In this document: positions 9,420 to 17,629 of the stretch, one piece after another
Layout of the letters: each line of letters opens with the position of its first letter
How positions within the stretch are numbered: position 1 is the stretch's first letter
From: RGIG8244 sp045639325
GTDB lineage: Bacteria > Verrucomicrobiota > Lentisphaeria > Victivallales > UBA1829
Direction of reading: 5' to 3'
DNA length: 64,000 bases
Assembly (NCBI GenBank): GCA_045639325.1
Contig: JAZUCU010000058.1
Coordinates: 94,369-158,368, forward strand
The notes under the pieces: generated by a model
Seen by the model: the letters and a program-made list of their open reading frames with translations, nothing else
The model's database searches: none
What the model was told of the DNA's origin: nothing
Made by a program: the position numbers and the translations under genes

Positions 9420-9461
9420 AATATACAGCCGGATTGAATAAATGTCAAGTAGGTAAGCCTA
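9420..9461 (-). promoter_or_regulatory. feoAB-dtxR promoter with candidate DtxR-type operator
   Basis: Reading the minus strand, TTGACA (9443-9448), 17 bases, TATATT (9420-9425) is a near-consensus sigma70-type promoter. Just upstream, bases 9450-9461 read TAGGTAAGCCTA, an inverted repeat TAGG-N4-CCTA resembling the core of iron-regulator (DtxR/IdeR) boxes. It abuts the -35 element, and the regulator gene is in the same operon. Promoter strongly supported; operator identity is inference. Confidence 0.65.
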
Positions 9462-9492
9462 ATTTATTTTGTTTTTTTTATAAAAATGACAA

Positions 9493-9528
9493 TAAAAAAA
9501 GGCTTCCCGTTTTTCTGCGGGAAGCCTT
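9493..9528 (-). terminator. Rho-independent terminator of the secretin operon
   Basis: AAGGCTTCCCG (9499-9509) pairs perfectly with CGGGAAGCCTT (9518-9528), 11 bp with an 8-base loop. On the minus strand it is followed by a run of T, the textbook form, about 30 bases after the stop of the upstream gene. Confidence 0.85.
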
Positions 9529-9560
9529 GAAAAAACTGAAAATGACTTCAGTTCAGGACA

Positions 9561-11048
9561 TTATCTGTCGCCATCGATAAAGAACTGACGGTAACCGATT
9601 TTGTTTGTTTCACCAGCTTTAACCAGTTCAGCTGCAGCTTTTTTCTGGAATTCAGCGCCCTGCTGTTTGATCTGAGCTTCGGGAACGATTTCAGCAACAA
9701 CAACGAGCTGAGAACGTTTTGTGGATTCCTGTTCGGTGGAGAAGAGCCAGCCGATAACGGGGAGGTCTTTCAGGATGGGAAGACCGCCGGAAACACGGAC
9801 GACGTCACGTTTTTCCAAACCGCCGATAACCAGTTTTGTGCCTTTGTTGTCGATCATGAACTGAGTATCGATCACAGCGGCTTTCTGGATACGGGGTGCG
9901 CCGGTGGAGGTGTAGCCGATGAGAGAGGAGTTACCCATGACGACTTTGAGGATGGTGGCTTTTTCCGTAATGGAAGGAGTCATCTGCATTTCAAAACCGA
10001 ATTCAGTCGGCTGAGTTTCGATCTTGTTGCCCTTCTGAACCGGTTTGTCACCGGTATCAACGGGAACTGCTTTTGTCACGAATGTGCCGGTGACCTTTCT
10101 GATCACGCCGGGTTCGTTGTTACGCAGTTTGACAGCGGCAGTGTGCATGACACGTGCTTTGCCTTTGGATGTGAGGAAGTCGATGTATTTGGTGTTCCAT
10201 TTCGGGTTGAAACGGAAATAGCGGATGCTTTCCCAACCGAGACCTTTGACCAGGTCTGCCCGGTTGTGGTTGCGCATGAAATGACCGCCTGTGCTGAGGA
10301 AATTGATACCGTCGTTGTTTTTCCATGCCTGGAAATCGAGACCGAGTTTTGTATCATTTTCAGCGTAGACTTCATAGACTGTGACCTGCGCATAGACTTC
10401 GGGGTAGGGCTTGTCATATTCCTTCAGAACATCCATAATCGTCTGTCTGGAGAAGGGAGAAGTCTTGAAGAAGATCAGGTTCAGACCGCTGTCGGTAACC
10501 AGTTTATCGGTACCGCCCAGGTTATCCATGGCTTCATTCTGTTTGAATGTGCCGACTGCGTTGACCATTTCCTGCAATTCTGCAGCGGAACGGTACATGG
10601 GGGAATAAACATACATCGGGCGACCGGTGATGGAAGCTGTTTTGGGCTGGTCAAGGATCTTTACGATGGTATCAAAACCCTGTCCGGAAGCACCGTCTTC
10701 GAAACGGTAGTCTTCTGCGGAAATCAGCAGAACAGCCTTACCGTCGGTGAATTTGACAGCCTGGATGTTGGTGGGGTTTTCTGTGACCTTACGGGTCTGG
10801 ACGATTTTACGCAGGTATGTGCGCATTTCGTAGGGGTCAGCATATTTCAGTGTGTATGCTTTTGTGATCACGTTGGGGTCAGCACAGTCACGGACGAAGT
10901 GAACGACGTCGGTGTCGGGTTTGACGGTGACGTTCAAACGGGCATCGATGCTGGAATTGTTGTAAGGTGCTGCAGCACCGCCGGCATAGATATTTGCGAG
11001 GGCTGTAACAGTGAGAGCTGCAGCAGTAAATAATTTAAGACTTTTCAT
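9561..11048 (-). CDS. Secretin-domain protein (type II/III secretion GspD-like), first of a pair
   Basis: This 495-residue exported protein has a signal peptide (about 1-22, ending AGGAAA). The middle has repeats resembling secretin N domains (YADPYEMRTYLRKIV, RSAAELQEMVNAVG). The C-terminal third has the secretin beta-barrel signature: LVIGGLEKRDVVRVSGG near 404, then LPILKDLPVIGWLF near 425-432 and RSQLVVVAEIVP. Such proteins form gated rings in the outer membrane for secretion or pilus export. It follows a second secretin-like gene by 23 bases. No GspE, GspF or assembly genes are nearby, so the partner system is elsewhere or the protein has another role. SD GAGAGGAA lies before ATG 11048. 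Confidence 0.75.
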   Translation of the reverse strand: MKSLKLFTAAALTVTALANIYAGGAAAPYNNSSIDARLNVTVKPDTDVVHFVRDCADPNVITKAYTLKYADPYEMRTYLRKIVQTRKVTENPTNIQAVKFTDGKAVLLISAEDYRFEDGASGQGFDTIVKILDQPKTASITGRPMYVYSPMYRSAAELQEMVNAVGTFKQNEAMDNLGGTDKLVTDSGLNLIFFKTSPFSRQTIMDVLKEYDKPYPEVYAQVTVYEVYAENDTKLGLDFQAWKNNDGINFLSTGGHFMRNHNRADLVKGLGWESIRYFRFNPKWNTKYIDFLTSKGKARVMHTAAVKLRNNEPGVIRKVTGTFVTKAVPVDTGDKPVQKGNKIETQPTEFGFEMQMTPSITEKATILKVVMGNSSLIGYTSTGAPRIQKAAVIDTQFMIDNKGTKLVIGGLEKRDVVRVSGGLPILKDLPVIGWLFSTEQESTKRSQLVVVAEIVPEAQIKQQGAEFQKKAAAELVKAGETNKIGYRQFFIDGDR

Positions 11049-11071
11049 GATAAAGAATTCCTCTCAGAGAC

Positions 11072-12451
11072 TTATTTCTTTGCAATGTCATCGAATTCAA
11101 CGAGTTTACCGGAAGGCATTTTTTCGTTGATATTGACTTTTTTGACACGGGCGGTAATGATCACATAGATCGTTTCATCGTTGGAAGTTGTGGTTCCGAA
11201 GATGTATTTCAGGATCGGCAGTTCGCAGAGGAAGGGGACGCCGATGGTCTGTTCGACCTTGCTGACTTTTTCCCATTTGACGAGGATCGTTTCCTGATTC
11301 ATGGGGATGGATGCGCTGGAAGAGAATTCCGCTTTGTCAAGGATTTCGTTACCATAGTTGTTGCGTTCAACAACATTGGCATGTTTCAGTTCATAATTGA
11401 AATTGACTTTGCCTGCTTTATCATTGGTGATGATAGCATTGGAAAGCAGCATGCTGAAGATGGCGCTTTCTCCGACTGCAACGGAGGAAACATGATCTTC
11501 ATCTTTAGTCAGATTCTGATATTCGGGAGAGAAACCGACCGCAAACATTTTGTCCGGAACGTTTGAGATCATAACAGATGCAGTTGCGCTCAAAGTCGCT
11601 TTGCCATCCTGCTGGAGGAGGCGGAGGAAGCTCATATCAAATGCGGGAGCTGTGTAGAAGCCGCCGAAGCCGTAAGTCATATTGCTTGTCAGGTTGAGCC
11701 CCTGTTTAGCGAGTTCCTGAAGAACTTTTTCTGTGCTGCGGAGGTAGAGAGTTTCCAGACCGGCGGAGAAGAGATTGAGACCGGGACCGTTTTTCCATGC
11801 GAGATAGTCGATACCGATATCTTTCAGATCGCTTTCTCTGATTTCGTAGACAGCCATATCGACACGTGCCTGGGGGATTTCGCGGTCAAGCCATGCGATT
11901 TTTTCTTTGATGGATTTGACGCGGGAGGGAGTATCTTTGAAGTAGAAAAGATTCCGTTTGCTGTCAAATTTCACTTCGGCATCTTGTTTCGGGCTGGCGA
12001 CTTCGCCTTCCACGATCACATCGAGCATACCTTTATCGCCGCGGAATTTGGGAGTATAGAAACCGTAAGCGATACCGTTGCCGGTGATGTTGGAGCCATA
12101 TTTATTTTTAGCGGATTTGCGGTCGAGAGCAGCAATGATCTGATCGACATATTCGAAAATGTTTTCGCCGGAGGAGACGATCAACAGTTCGCGTTTACCG
12201 TCAGCCATGCAAGTGACGGAAGAATCGCCTGTGAAGCGCAGGACAGCACCGCGGACAAACGGAGCCAGGTCAGCTGCTTTTGTGTTTTTCAGTTCGTAGA
12301 TTTTCGTTGCCATGTTTTTCTGGGCATCGTCTTCTACAAACGTGATTTTCTGTACTTTTTCTTCTTGTCCCTCCGCGGCATGCACCGGCAATGCCAGAAG
12401 GAGTGCGGCTGCTGTGAATCCGAGGATACAGCTTTGGGTTTTGAGTCTCAT
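11072..12451 (-). CDS. Secretin-domain-like protein, second of a pair
   Basis: This 459-residue exported protein has a signal peptide (about 1-25, cleavage near VHAAEG). Like its downstream neighbour it has an N-terminal region with an N-domain-like segment (YELKNTKAADLAPFVRGAV), a central part containing DMAVYEIRESDLKDIGIDYLAWKNG (the neighbour has VTVYEVYAENDTKLGLDFQAWKN at the matching place) and a C-terminal GVPFLCELPILKYIFGTTT followed by IYVIITARV. The two are clearly paralogs. The C-terminal signature is weaker than in the neighbour, so it may not form a ring alone; a mixed ring is possible. AAAGGAGG before ATG 12451 and a good promoter suggest strong expression. Confidence 0.68.
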   Translation of the reverse strand: MRLKTQSCILGFTAAALLLALPVHAAEGQEEKVQKITFVEDDAQKNMATKIYELKNTKAADLAPFVRGAVLRFTGDSSVTCMADGKRELLIVSSGENIFEYVDQIIAALDRKSAKNKYGSNITGNGIAYGFYTPKFRGDKGMLDVIVEGEVASPKQDAEVKFDSKRNLFYFKDTPSRVKSIKEKIAWLDREIPQARVDMAVYEIRESDLKDIGIDYLAWKNGPGLNLFSAGLETLYLRSTEKVLQELAKQGLNLTSNMTYGFGGFYTAPAFDMSFLRLLQQDGKATLSATASVMISNVPDKMFAVGFSPEYQNLTKDEDHVSSVAVGESAIFSMLLSNAIITNDKAGKVNFNYELKHANVVERNNYGNEILDKAEFSSSASIPMNQETILVKWEKVSKVEQTIGVPFLCELPILKYIFGTTTSNDETIYVIITARVKKVNINEKMPSGKLVEFDDIAKK

Positions 12452-12533
12452 TTCAAGACCTCCTTTGGTTGATTGTTTTTTCAGGTTGTTACCGAATAAA
12501 CGTTAGTGATTGAATTTTTTTATGCGAAAAAAA

Positions 12534-12595
12534 AATCACTTTAATATATCATACTAATTTTTAAAATCAACAGAATTTTGTTTTTTAATCACTTT
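12534..12595 (-). promoter_or_regulatory. Promoter of the secretin pair, flanked by a repeated 9-mer
   Basis: On the minus strand, TTGATT (12565-12570), 16 bases, TATATT (12543-12548). The 9-mer AATCACTTT (plus-strand reading) stands on both sides, at 12534-12542 and 12587-12595. The same 9-mer occurs twice in the divergent GntR/creatininase region, so it may be an operator. Confidence 0.5.
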
Positions 12596-12619
12596 TTTTA
12601 TGAAATTTTTCAGTTCGAT

Positions 12620-12661
12620 AAAAAAATCCGGAACTTGAAGAATTTTTTTTCAAGTTCCGGA
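12620..12661 (-). terminator. Rho-independent terminator of the alpha-mannosidase gene
   Basis: TCCGGAACTTGAA (12627-12639) pairs perfectly with TTCAAGTTCCGGA (12649-12661), a 13-bp stem with 9-base loop. On the minus strand seven T residues follow. It lies about 60 bases after the gene's stop. Confidence 0.85.
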
Positions 12662-12718
12662 TTCAGAATGATATAGCGGAAATTTACAGATGTCTCCGCT
12701 CTTTTTGTTGACTTCACA

Positions 12719-15301
12719 TCACACGCAGAATGTTGCAATTTCTCCGCTTTTCAAGGTGATGCCCTGTGACGCAATGGTTTCGTCACAAAGAATCGGGAGA
12801 CCACGGTCATAACGGACTTTCTGCAAGTTTGCCGGAGCAAGTTTGCCGGTCAGAGAGCCGACGCCATCGAGACTGGTTGGGTTGAAAATACGGATAATGT
12901 TTTTCTGCAGCTGTTTGTCATAATAGTGTGCGGAAATAACCAATGTTTCCGAATCCATTTTGAGCTCACAGCCGGTGATATTGTCCGGCGTCAGTTCGGG
13001 GTGAATAATCACGCCGTTGCCTGCAAACAGTAAGCGATCCATGTTATGCCACTGGGCGTTGGTCTTTTCTGCATTACCGCTGAAAGAGAAGGCAATCGTG
13101 AATTTCCGCAGGCACTGAGACTGGGCATCCGGTGTGTAGATGATGGGGCCGGCACCGCTGCAGCCGAGAGTGCTCACTGCACGGAAAAGTGTCAGCATGA
13201 CCGAATTGCCATCGACTGCATGTTCGTGAAGACCGAGAGGGAGAATGGTGAAATTCTGTTCGCCCTTATTCATGGAAATGAAACCGTGATTGCGGCGGAT
13301 CGGTTCTGTTTTCTGACGCCACGGATCCGGCTCATCCATTTTTGCTGTCGGGGTGATGAGGTGCTGGAATTGGGTTTGACGGCAATATTCATCGAACGCA
13401 AAGGGGGTGTTGATCTTGAGCTGGAGACGATGATCTTTTGCTGTGTTGTCAACTTCCCACATGGTGATGAAAGAATCGTCCTTGATGGAGCCGAGGACTT
13501 TGAGTTTGACTGTGACGTCCTTGAGTTCTGTTTCCTGAATGGATGCGGGCAGGGCGAGGGATGTTTCGAAGTCGATCATATAGAGATCGCCGCGAATCAT
13601 GCTGCCGGTCTGTTTCCATTCTGTATTGGTGCGGACGAGGGCATCTTCGGTTTTGAAGAACATGTATTCGTCGCCCTTATCCTGCATATCGGCGAAGGAA
13701 AAGAAATCGGAAACTTTTGCAGAATTGAAATCGAGTTCCAGTTTGCCGTTGGAGACGGTGACCGGGAAGCGGAAATTGTTATTGTTTTCTGCAACTGCAT
13801 TTGTTTTCTTCCGGAACGTGATATTGGCAGAAGACCAGCCGCCGTCGATGGGCAGATTTGTATAGATGTTCAATTTGCTGCAATCCCGGAAACCGGCACC
13901 GGAGGGGATGAACGGGCCGTTTGTGGTCGATGCCGGGGCGGTTTCGATGAGAATGAAATCCCATTTGTTGCCTTTATCATCGATCAGCTCATAATCATTC
14001 AAATTGATATTTACCGGGCAGATGACAGTAAAGTTCCAAATCTTGGAGCCGTCCGCAGCGGGGGCACAGTGAGTGACAACGGCATTTATGATTTCGGCAT
14101 CCGGTTTCGGCATGATTTTACGGGGCTCTGTGATTCCTGCTTTGACCCGGAGCAGACGGTCGATGACCGGCTGCATGGAATATTCGATCTGATCAAAACG
14201 GACCTGCATTTCCCGATGGATGGGGTCGGGACTGCATCCGGGGAGACTGTCGTGTGTCTGATTCTGGAGCAGCATTTTCCAGGCATGATCCAGGTGTGGC
14301 TGATAGATTCCGCGCAAATGTTCCGGAGCGGCGGCAAGAGCCGGTTCAATGACCTTAGTCAGATTGAATTGAGAGAGATCGTTCCGGATTTTGAGTTCGG
14401 TACGGCAGCTGCCTGTTTCTGTGACGACCCAGAGGAAACGACCGTATGTGAGTTCGCCGGTGATTTTCTGAAGGGCATCCATATCGAGTGCTTTCCATGC
14501 TTCGGAAACATATTCTGCCATGGTGGTTGTTTCTGCGGTGAAATCGTCATCCTGTTTTGCGAAATATTCCAAACGTTCGGCGAGATGATCTTCGGGCAGC
14601 AGGTGATCGCTGCCGTTCATGGCGAGCTGTACGGGCAGATCGGAATATTTGCGGAGATAACGCATGAAAAGACGCAATCTTTCGCAGAATTCCTCTTTGT
14701 CTTTGGGCATATTCATAGCGAGAGCGTAGGCGCCGGAAACCCAATCACCATTATCTTTGAAGATGTCAACGATACCGGCGAGACCGAGAATCTTGTACTG
14801 TCCGGATTTATCAGCCCAGACGAATTCGGCGCGTGGCGGATCCATTTGAGTCCCGAGACCGCGACAGAAGAAATAGGCATCGAATCCGGCCGTACGGATG
14901 ATGGCAGGAATATCGCTGTTATGTCCGAAAGCATCCGGTGCGTAAGGGATTCCGGGAGTGCCGCCGAGGGAGCGGACGATTTCCGTTCCGCAGAAGAAGT
15001 TGCGGAGGAAGGATTCGCCGGAAGGAATGTACATATCAGCGAGGGAGTAGAACGGTCCGATTTCCAGTTTGCCTTTTGCTGCGTAATCGGCGATTTTTTC
15101 TTTCCATTCGGGCTTGAGAGCGAGAATATCTTCGACGATGACGGCCTGTCCGTCGGTATGGAAATTGGATAATTCCCCGGAATCAAGTTTTGACAGTACG
15201 GTATCAAACAATTCCGTCAGATGTACGCCGAATTCGGCATGTGGTTTATACCATTCGCGATCCCAGTGAGTAGAGGGGACGAGCATAAGGCGTGTTTTCA
15301 T
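12719..15301 (-). CDS. GH38-type alpha-mannosidase
   Basis: This 860-residue protein is of glycoside hydrolase family 38, zinc enzymes that cleave alpha-mannosides. The N-terminus is diagnostic: STHWDREWY (about 9-17) supplies the zinc-binding His and Asp, and PDAFGHNSDIP (about 120-130) holds the second conserved block. A helical middle domain (QTHDSLPGCS near 350) carries another His/Asp zinc site, and a long beta-rich C-terminal half completes the family architecture. There is no signal peptide, so it probably acts on imported oligosaccharides in the cytoplasm. AGGAG precedes ATG 15301. It is transcribed alone, divergent from transketolase. Substrate linkage cannot be read. Confidence 0.9.
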   Translation of the reverse strand: MKTRLMLVPSTHWDREWYKPHAEFGVHLTELFDTVLSKLDSGELSNFHTDGQAVIVEDILALKPEWKEKIADYAAKGKLEIGPFYSLADMYIPSGESFLRNFFCGTEIVRSLGGTPGIPYAPDAFGHNSDIPAIIRTAGFDAYFFCRGLGTQMDPPRAEFVWADKSGQYKILGLAGIVDIFKDNGDWVSGAYALAMNMPKDKEEFCERLRLFMRYLRKYSDLPVQLAMNGSDHLLPEDHLAERLEYFAKQDDDFTAETTTMAEYVSEAWKALDMDALQKITGELTYGRFLWVVTETGSCRTELKIRNDLSQFNLTKVIEPALAAAPEHLRGIYQPHLDHAWKMLLQNQTHDSLPGCSPDPIHREMQVRFDQIEYSMQPVIDRLLRVKAGITEPRKIMPKPDAEIINAVVTHCAPAADGSKIWNFTVICPVNINLNDYELIDDKGNKWDFILIETAPASTTNGPFIPSGAGFRDCSKLNIYTNLPIDGGWSSANITFRKKTNAVAENNNNFRFPVTVSNGKLELDFNSAKVSDFFSFADMQDKGDEYMFFKTEDALVRTNTEWKQTGSMIRGDLYMIDFETSLALPASIQETELKDVTVKLKVLGSIKDDSFITMWEVDNTAKDHRLQLKINTPFAFDEYCRQTQFQHLITPTAKMDEPDPWRQKTEPIRRNHGFISMNKGEQNFTILPLGLHEHAVDGNSVMLTLFRAVSTLGCSGAGPIIYTPDAQSQCLRKFTIAFSFSGNAEKTNAQWHNMDRLLFAGNGVIIHPELTPDNITGCELKMDSETLVISAHYYDKQLQKNIIRIFNPTSLDGVGSLTGKLAPANLQKVRYDRGLPILCDETIASQGITLKSGEIATFCV

Positions 15302-15351
15302 AGAAAATAACTCCTGCTAAAATTGATGCATCTTTCGTGTTGTTTCAGCGT

Positions 15352-15379
15352 ACTTTAGCATAATAATAGTTTAATTCAA
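15352..15379 (-). promoter_or_regulatory. Promoter of the alpha-mannosidase gene
   Basis: Minus strand: TTGAAT (15374-15379), 16 bases, TAAAGT (15352-15357). It fits the spacing seen throughout the window. Confidence 0.4.
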
Positions 15380-15421
15380 CTATAAAAACAAAAAAATGCG
15401 CAATATTTTTACAAGAAAAAC

Positions 15422-15449
15422 TTGTTTTTTTTGAAAAGCGTGGTATGTT
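15422..15449 (+). promoter_or_regulatory. Promoter of transketolase
   Basis: TTGTTT (15422-15427), 16 bases, TATGTT (15444-15449), about 50 bases before the start codon. It is divergent from the mannosidase promoter. Confidence 0.4.
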
Positions 15450-15498
15450 GTATGTAGATTTTTTTCTCTAACTAACAACAAGAAGGAAAGAAAGAAAC

Positions 15499-17484
15499 AT
15501 GTCTGAAGATTATCAGAAACTCCGTCTCGCTGCGGATACCATCCGCATCCTCTCTGCCGAAGCCATTCAGAAAGCCAAATCCGGTCACCCCGGTATGCCT
15601 ATGGGCTGCGCTGACTACGCAATGGTTCTTTGGTACAAATACATGCGTCACAATCCCCAGAATCCGTCCTGGCTCGGTCGCGACCGCTTCATCCTCTCCG
15701 CCGGTCACGGTTCCATGCTGATGTATTCTCTTCTCCATCTCTTCGGCTACGGCCTCTCCATGGATGAACTGAAGAACTTCCGTCAGTGGGGCAGCAAAAC
15801 TCCGGGTCACCCGGAATTCGGCCACACAGCCGGTGTTGATGTGACAACTGGTCCTCTCGGCAGCGGTTTCGGTTCCGCAGTCGGTATGGCTATTGCAGCA
15901 AAACAGTTTGCAGCCCGCCTCGGTGCTGAAAGCGTTTTCGCTCCCAAAATGTTCGTTCTTTCCGGCGACGGCTGTATGATGGAAGGTAACAGCTCCGAAG
16001 CTGCTTCTCTCGCAGGTCACCTGAAATTGGATAACATCGTTCTCTTCTACGACAGCAACTCCATCACAATCGAAGGTAACACCAACCTTGCATTCTCCGA
16101 AGATGTTGGCGCACGTTTCGCTGCATTCGGCTGGCGCGTACTTACTTGCGCAGATGCAAACAACCTCGAACAGATCGACAAAGTTCTGGCAGAAGCTGTT
16201 GTTTCCGACGGCCGTCCCACAATCATCATCGGTAAGACCTCTATCGGTTTTGGTTCTCCCAACAAGCAGGGGAAAGCCAACTCTCACGGCGAACCCCTCG
16301 GCGAAGAAGAACTCGCAGCAACCAAAGTCAACCTCGGCTGGACCGAACCTCCCTTCACCGTTCCTGCAGCTGTTGCAGAATTGCTCGCAGCACGTCAGGC
16401 AGAATTGGTAAAAGCTGCGGATGCTGATGAAGCTAAATTCCAGGCATTCATTGCTTCCTCCAACAAGAAAGATCTGTACAACGCATTGGTTGGCAAAACA
16501 GTTCCCGCAGACATCCTGGAACAGCTCCTTGCTGCAGCTCCCGTTGACAAACCGATCGCTTCCCGCGCATCTTCCGGCACAATCCTCCAGAAGATTGCGG
16601 AACTCGTTCCTGCATTCACTGGCGGTGCTGCTGACTTGGCTCCCTCCACAAAGAGTGACATCAAGAACGAACCTGCATTCTCCGTTGAAAACCGCGCAGG
16701 CCGTAACATCCATTATGGTATCCGCGAACTTGAAATGGGTATGGCTGGCAATGGTATGGCTCTCTTCGGCACAACCATCCCCTACACATCTACATTTGCT
16801 GTCTTCTCTGACTACATGAAACCGGCTATCCGTTTGGCAAGTATCCAGAACCTCCAGCAGATGTACATCTTCACACACGACTCCTTCTACGTCGGTGAAG
16901 ACGGTCCCACACACGAACCCATCGAACAGCTCGCAATGCTCCGCAGCATCCCCGGTGTCACAGTATACCGTCCTGCTGAAGCACACGAAGTTGCACACTG
17001 CTGGGCTGCTGCTCTCAAGGGTGACAGACCTGCTGCTATGCTCCTGACCCGTCAGGATCTGCGTCCCTTCACAGAAGAGCAGGCAAAGAAGATCGACGTG
17101 ACCAAGGGTGCTTATGTTCTCTCCTGCGAAGAAGGTTTCGAAGTCATTCTGATGGCATCCGGTTCTGAAGTCAACCTGGCTCTCGATGCAGCAGAAATTC
17201 TGCGTCAGGCAGGCAAGAAAGTCCGTGTTGTTTCTGTTCCCTCTATGGAAACATTCGAAAAACAGGATAAAGCTTACCGTGATTCTGTGTTGCCGCCCTC
17301 TTGCACAAAACGTGTTTCTATCGAAGCTGCACGTACTGCAATGTGGTACCAGTTCATCGGTCTGGAAGGTCTTGCAATCGGTCTGGATCACTTCGGTGCA
17401 TCCGCTCCGTACAAAGTCCTCGCAAAAGAATTCGGTTTCACTCCCGAAGCTGTTGCTGAAAAAGTTCAGGCTTACCTCGCCTGA
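15499..17484 (+). CDS. tkt: Transketolase
   Basis: Transketolase moves two-carbon ketol units in the pentose phosphate pathway using thiamine diphosphate. The full 661-residue protein is present: SGHPGMPMG (about 29-37), the TPP/metal motif GDGCMMEG (near 156), the pyrimidine domain with HYGIRELEMGMAGNGMAL, and HDSFYVGEDGPTHEP (near 460) containing the substrate-binding His. It uses more C-ending codons and fewer rare codons than its neighbours, as expected of a highly expressed enzyme. AAGGAAAG precedes ATG 15499. It is monocistronic, followed by two hairpins. Confidence 0.95.
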   Translation: MSEDYQKLRLAADTIRILSAEAIQKAKSGHPGMPMGCADYAMVLWYKYMRHNPQNPSWLGRDRFILSAGHGSMLMYSLLHLFGYGLSMDELKNFRQWGSKTPGHPEFGHTAGVDVTTGPLGSGFGSAVGMAIAAKQFAARLGAESVFAPKMFVLSGDGCMMEGNSSEAASLAGHLKLDNIVLFYDSNSITIEGNTNLAFSEDVGARFAAFGWRVLTCADANNLEQIDKVLAEAVVSDGRPTIIIGKTSIGFGSPNKQGKANSHGEPLGEEELAATKVNLGWTEPPFTVPAAVAELLAARQAELVKAADADEAKFQAFIASSNKKDLYNALVGKTVPADILEQLLAAAPVDKPIASRASSGTILQKIAELVPAFTGGAADLAPSTKSDIKNEPAFSVENRAGRNIHYGIRELEMGMAGNGMALFGTTIPYTSTFAVFSDYMKPAIRLASIQNLQQMYIFTHDSFYVGEDGPTHEPIEQLAMLRSIPGVTVYRPAEAHEVAHCWAAALKGDRPAAMLLTRQDLRPFTEEQAKKIDVTKGAYVLSCEEGFEVILMASGSEVNLALDAAEILRQAGKKVRVVSVPSMETFEKQDKAYRDSVLPPSCTKRVSIEAARTAMWYQFIGLEGLAIGLDHFGASAPYKVLAKEFGFTPEAVAEKVQAYLA

Positions 17485-17498
17485 TAAGACTGTGATAA

Positions 17499-17582
17499 CC
17501 TTCAGACGGTGCGCCGTCTGAGGGCACAAAAAAATCACCATCTCCGAAAGTTTTAATTAACTTGGAGATGGTGATTTTTTTT
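17499..17582 (+). terminator. Tandem hairpins, bidirectional terminator between tkt and the carbohydrate operon
   Basis: The first hairpin pairs TTCAGACGG with CCGTCTGA (within 17499-17523). The second pairs 17528-17545 (A-run then ATCACCATCTCC) with 17564-17582 (GGAGATGGTGAT then T-run), an 18-bp stem. The T-run exists in both directions, so it can stop tkt and the convergent operon. Confidence 0.85.
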
Positions 17583-17629
17583 ATGCGGCTGTCGGTTGGA
17601 CGGGCAGCCGCTGATTAATTTTATTTTGT

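Noticed and set aside
9561..12451. A complete type II secretion or type IV pilus locus
   Set aside because: Only two secretin-like genes are here; no ATPase, platform protein, prepilin peptidase or minor pseudopilin genes are adjacent.
15472..17541. A 689-codon open frame on the strand opposite transketolase
   Set aside because: It mirrors tkt almost exactly, has no good start signal or recognisable family, and is explained by the strong codon bias of tkt, which avoids stop codons in the opposite frame.
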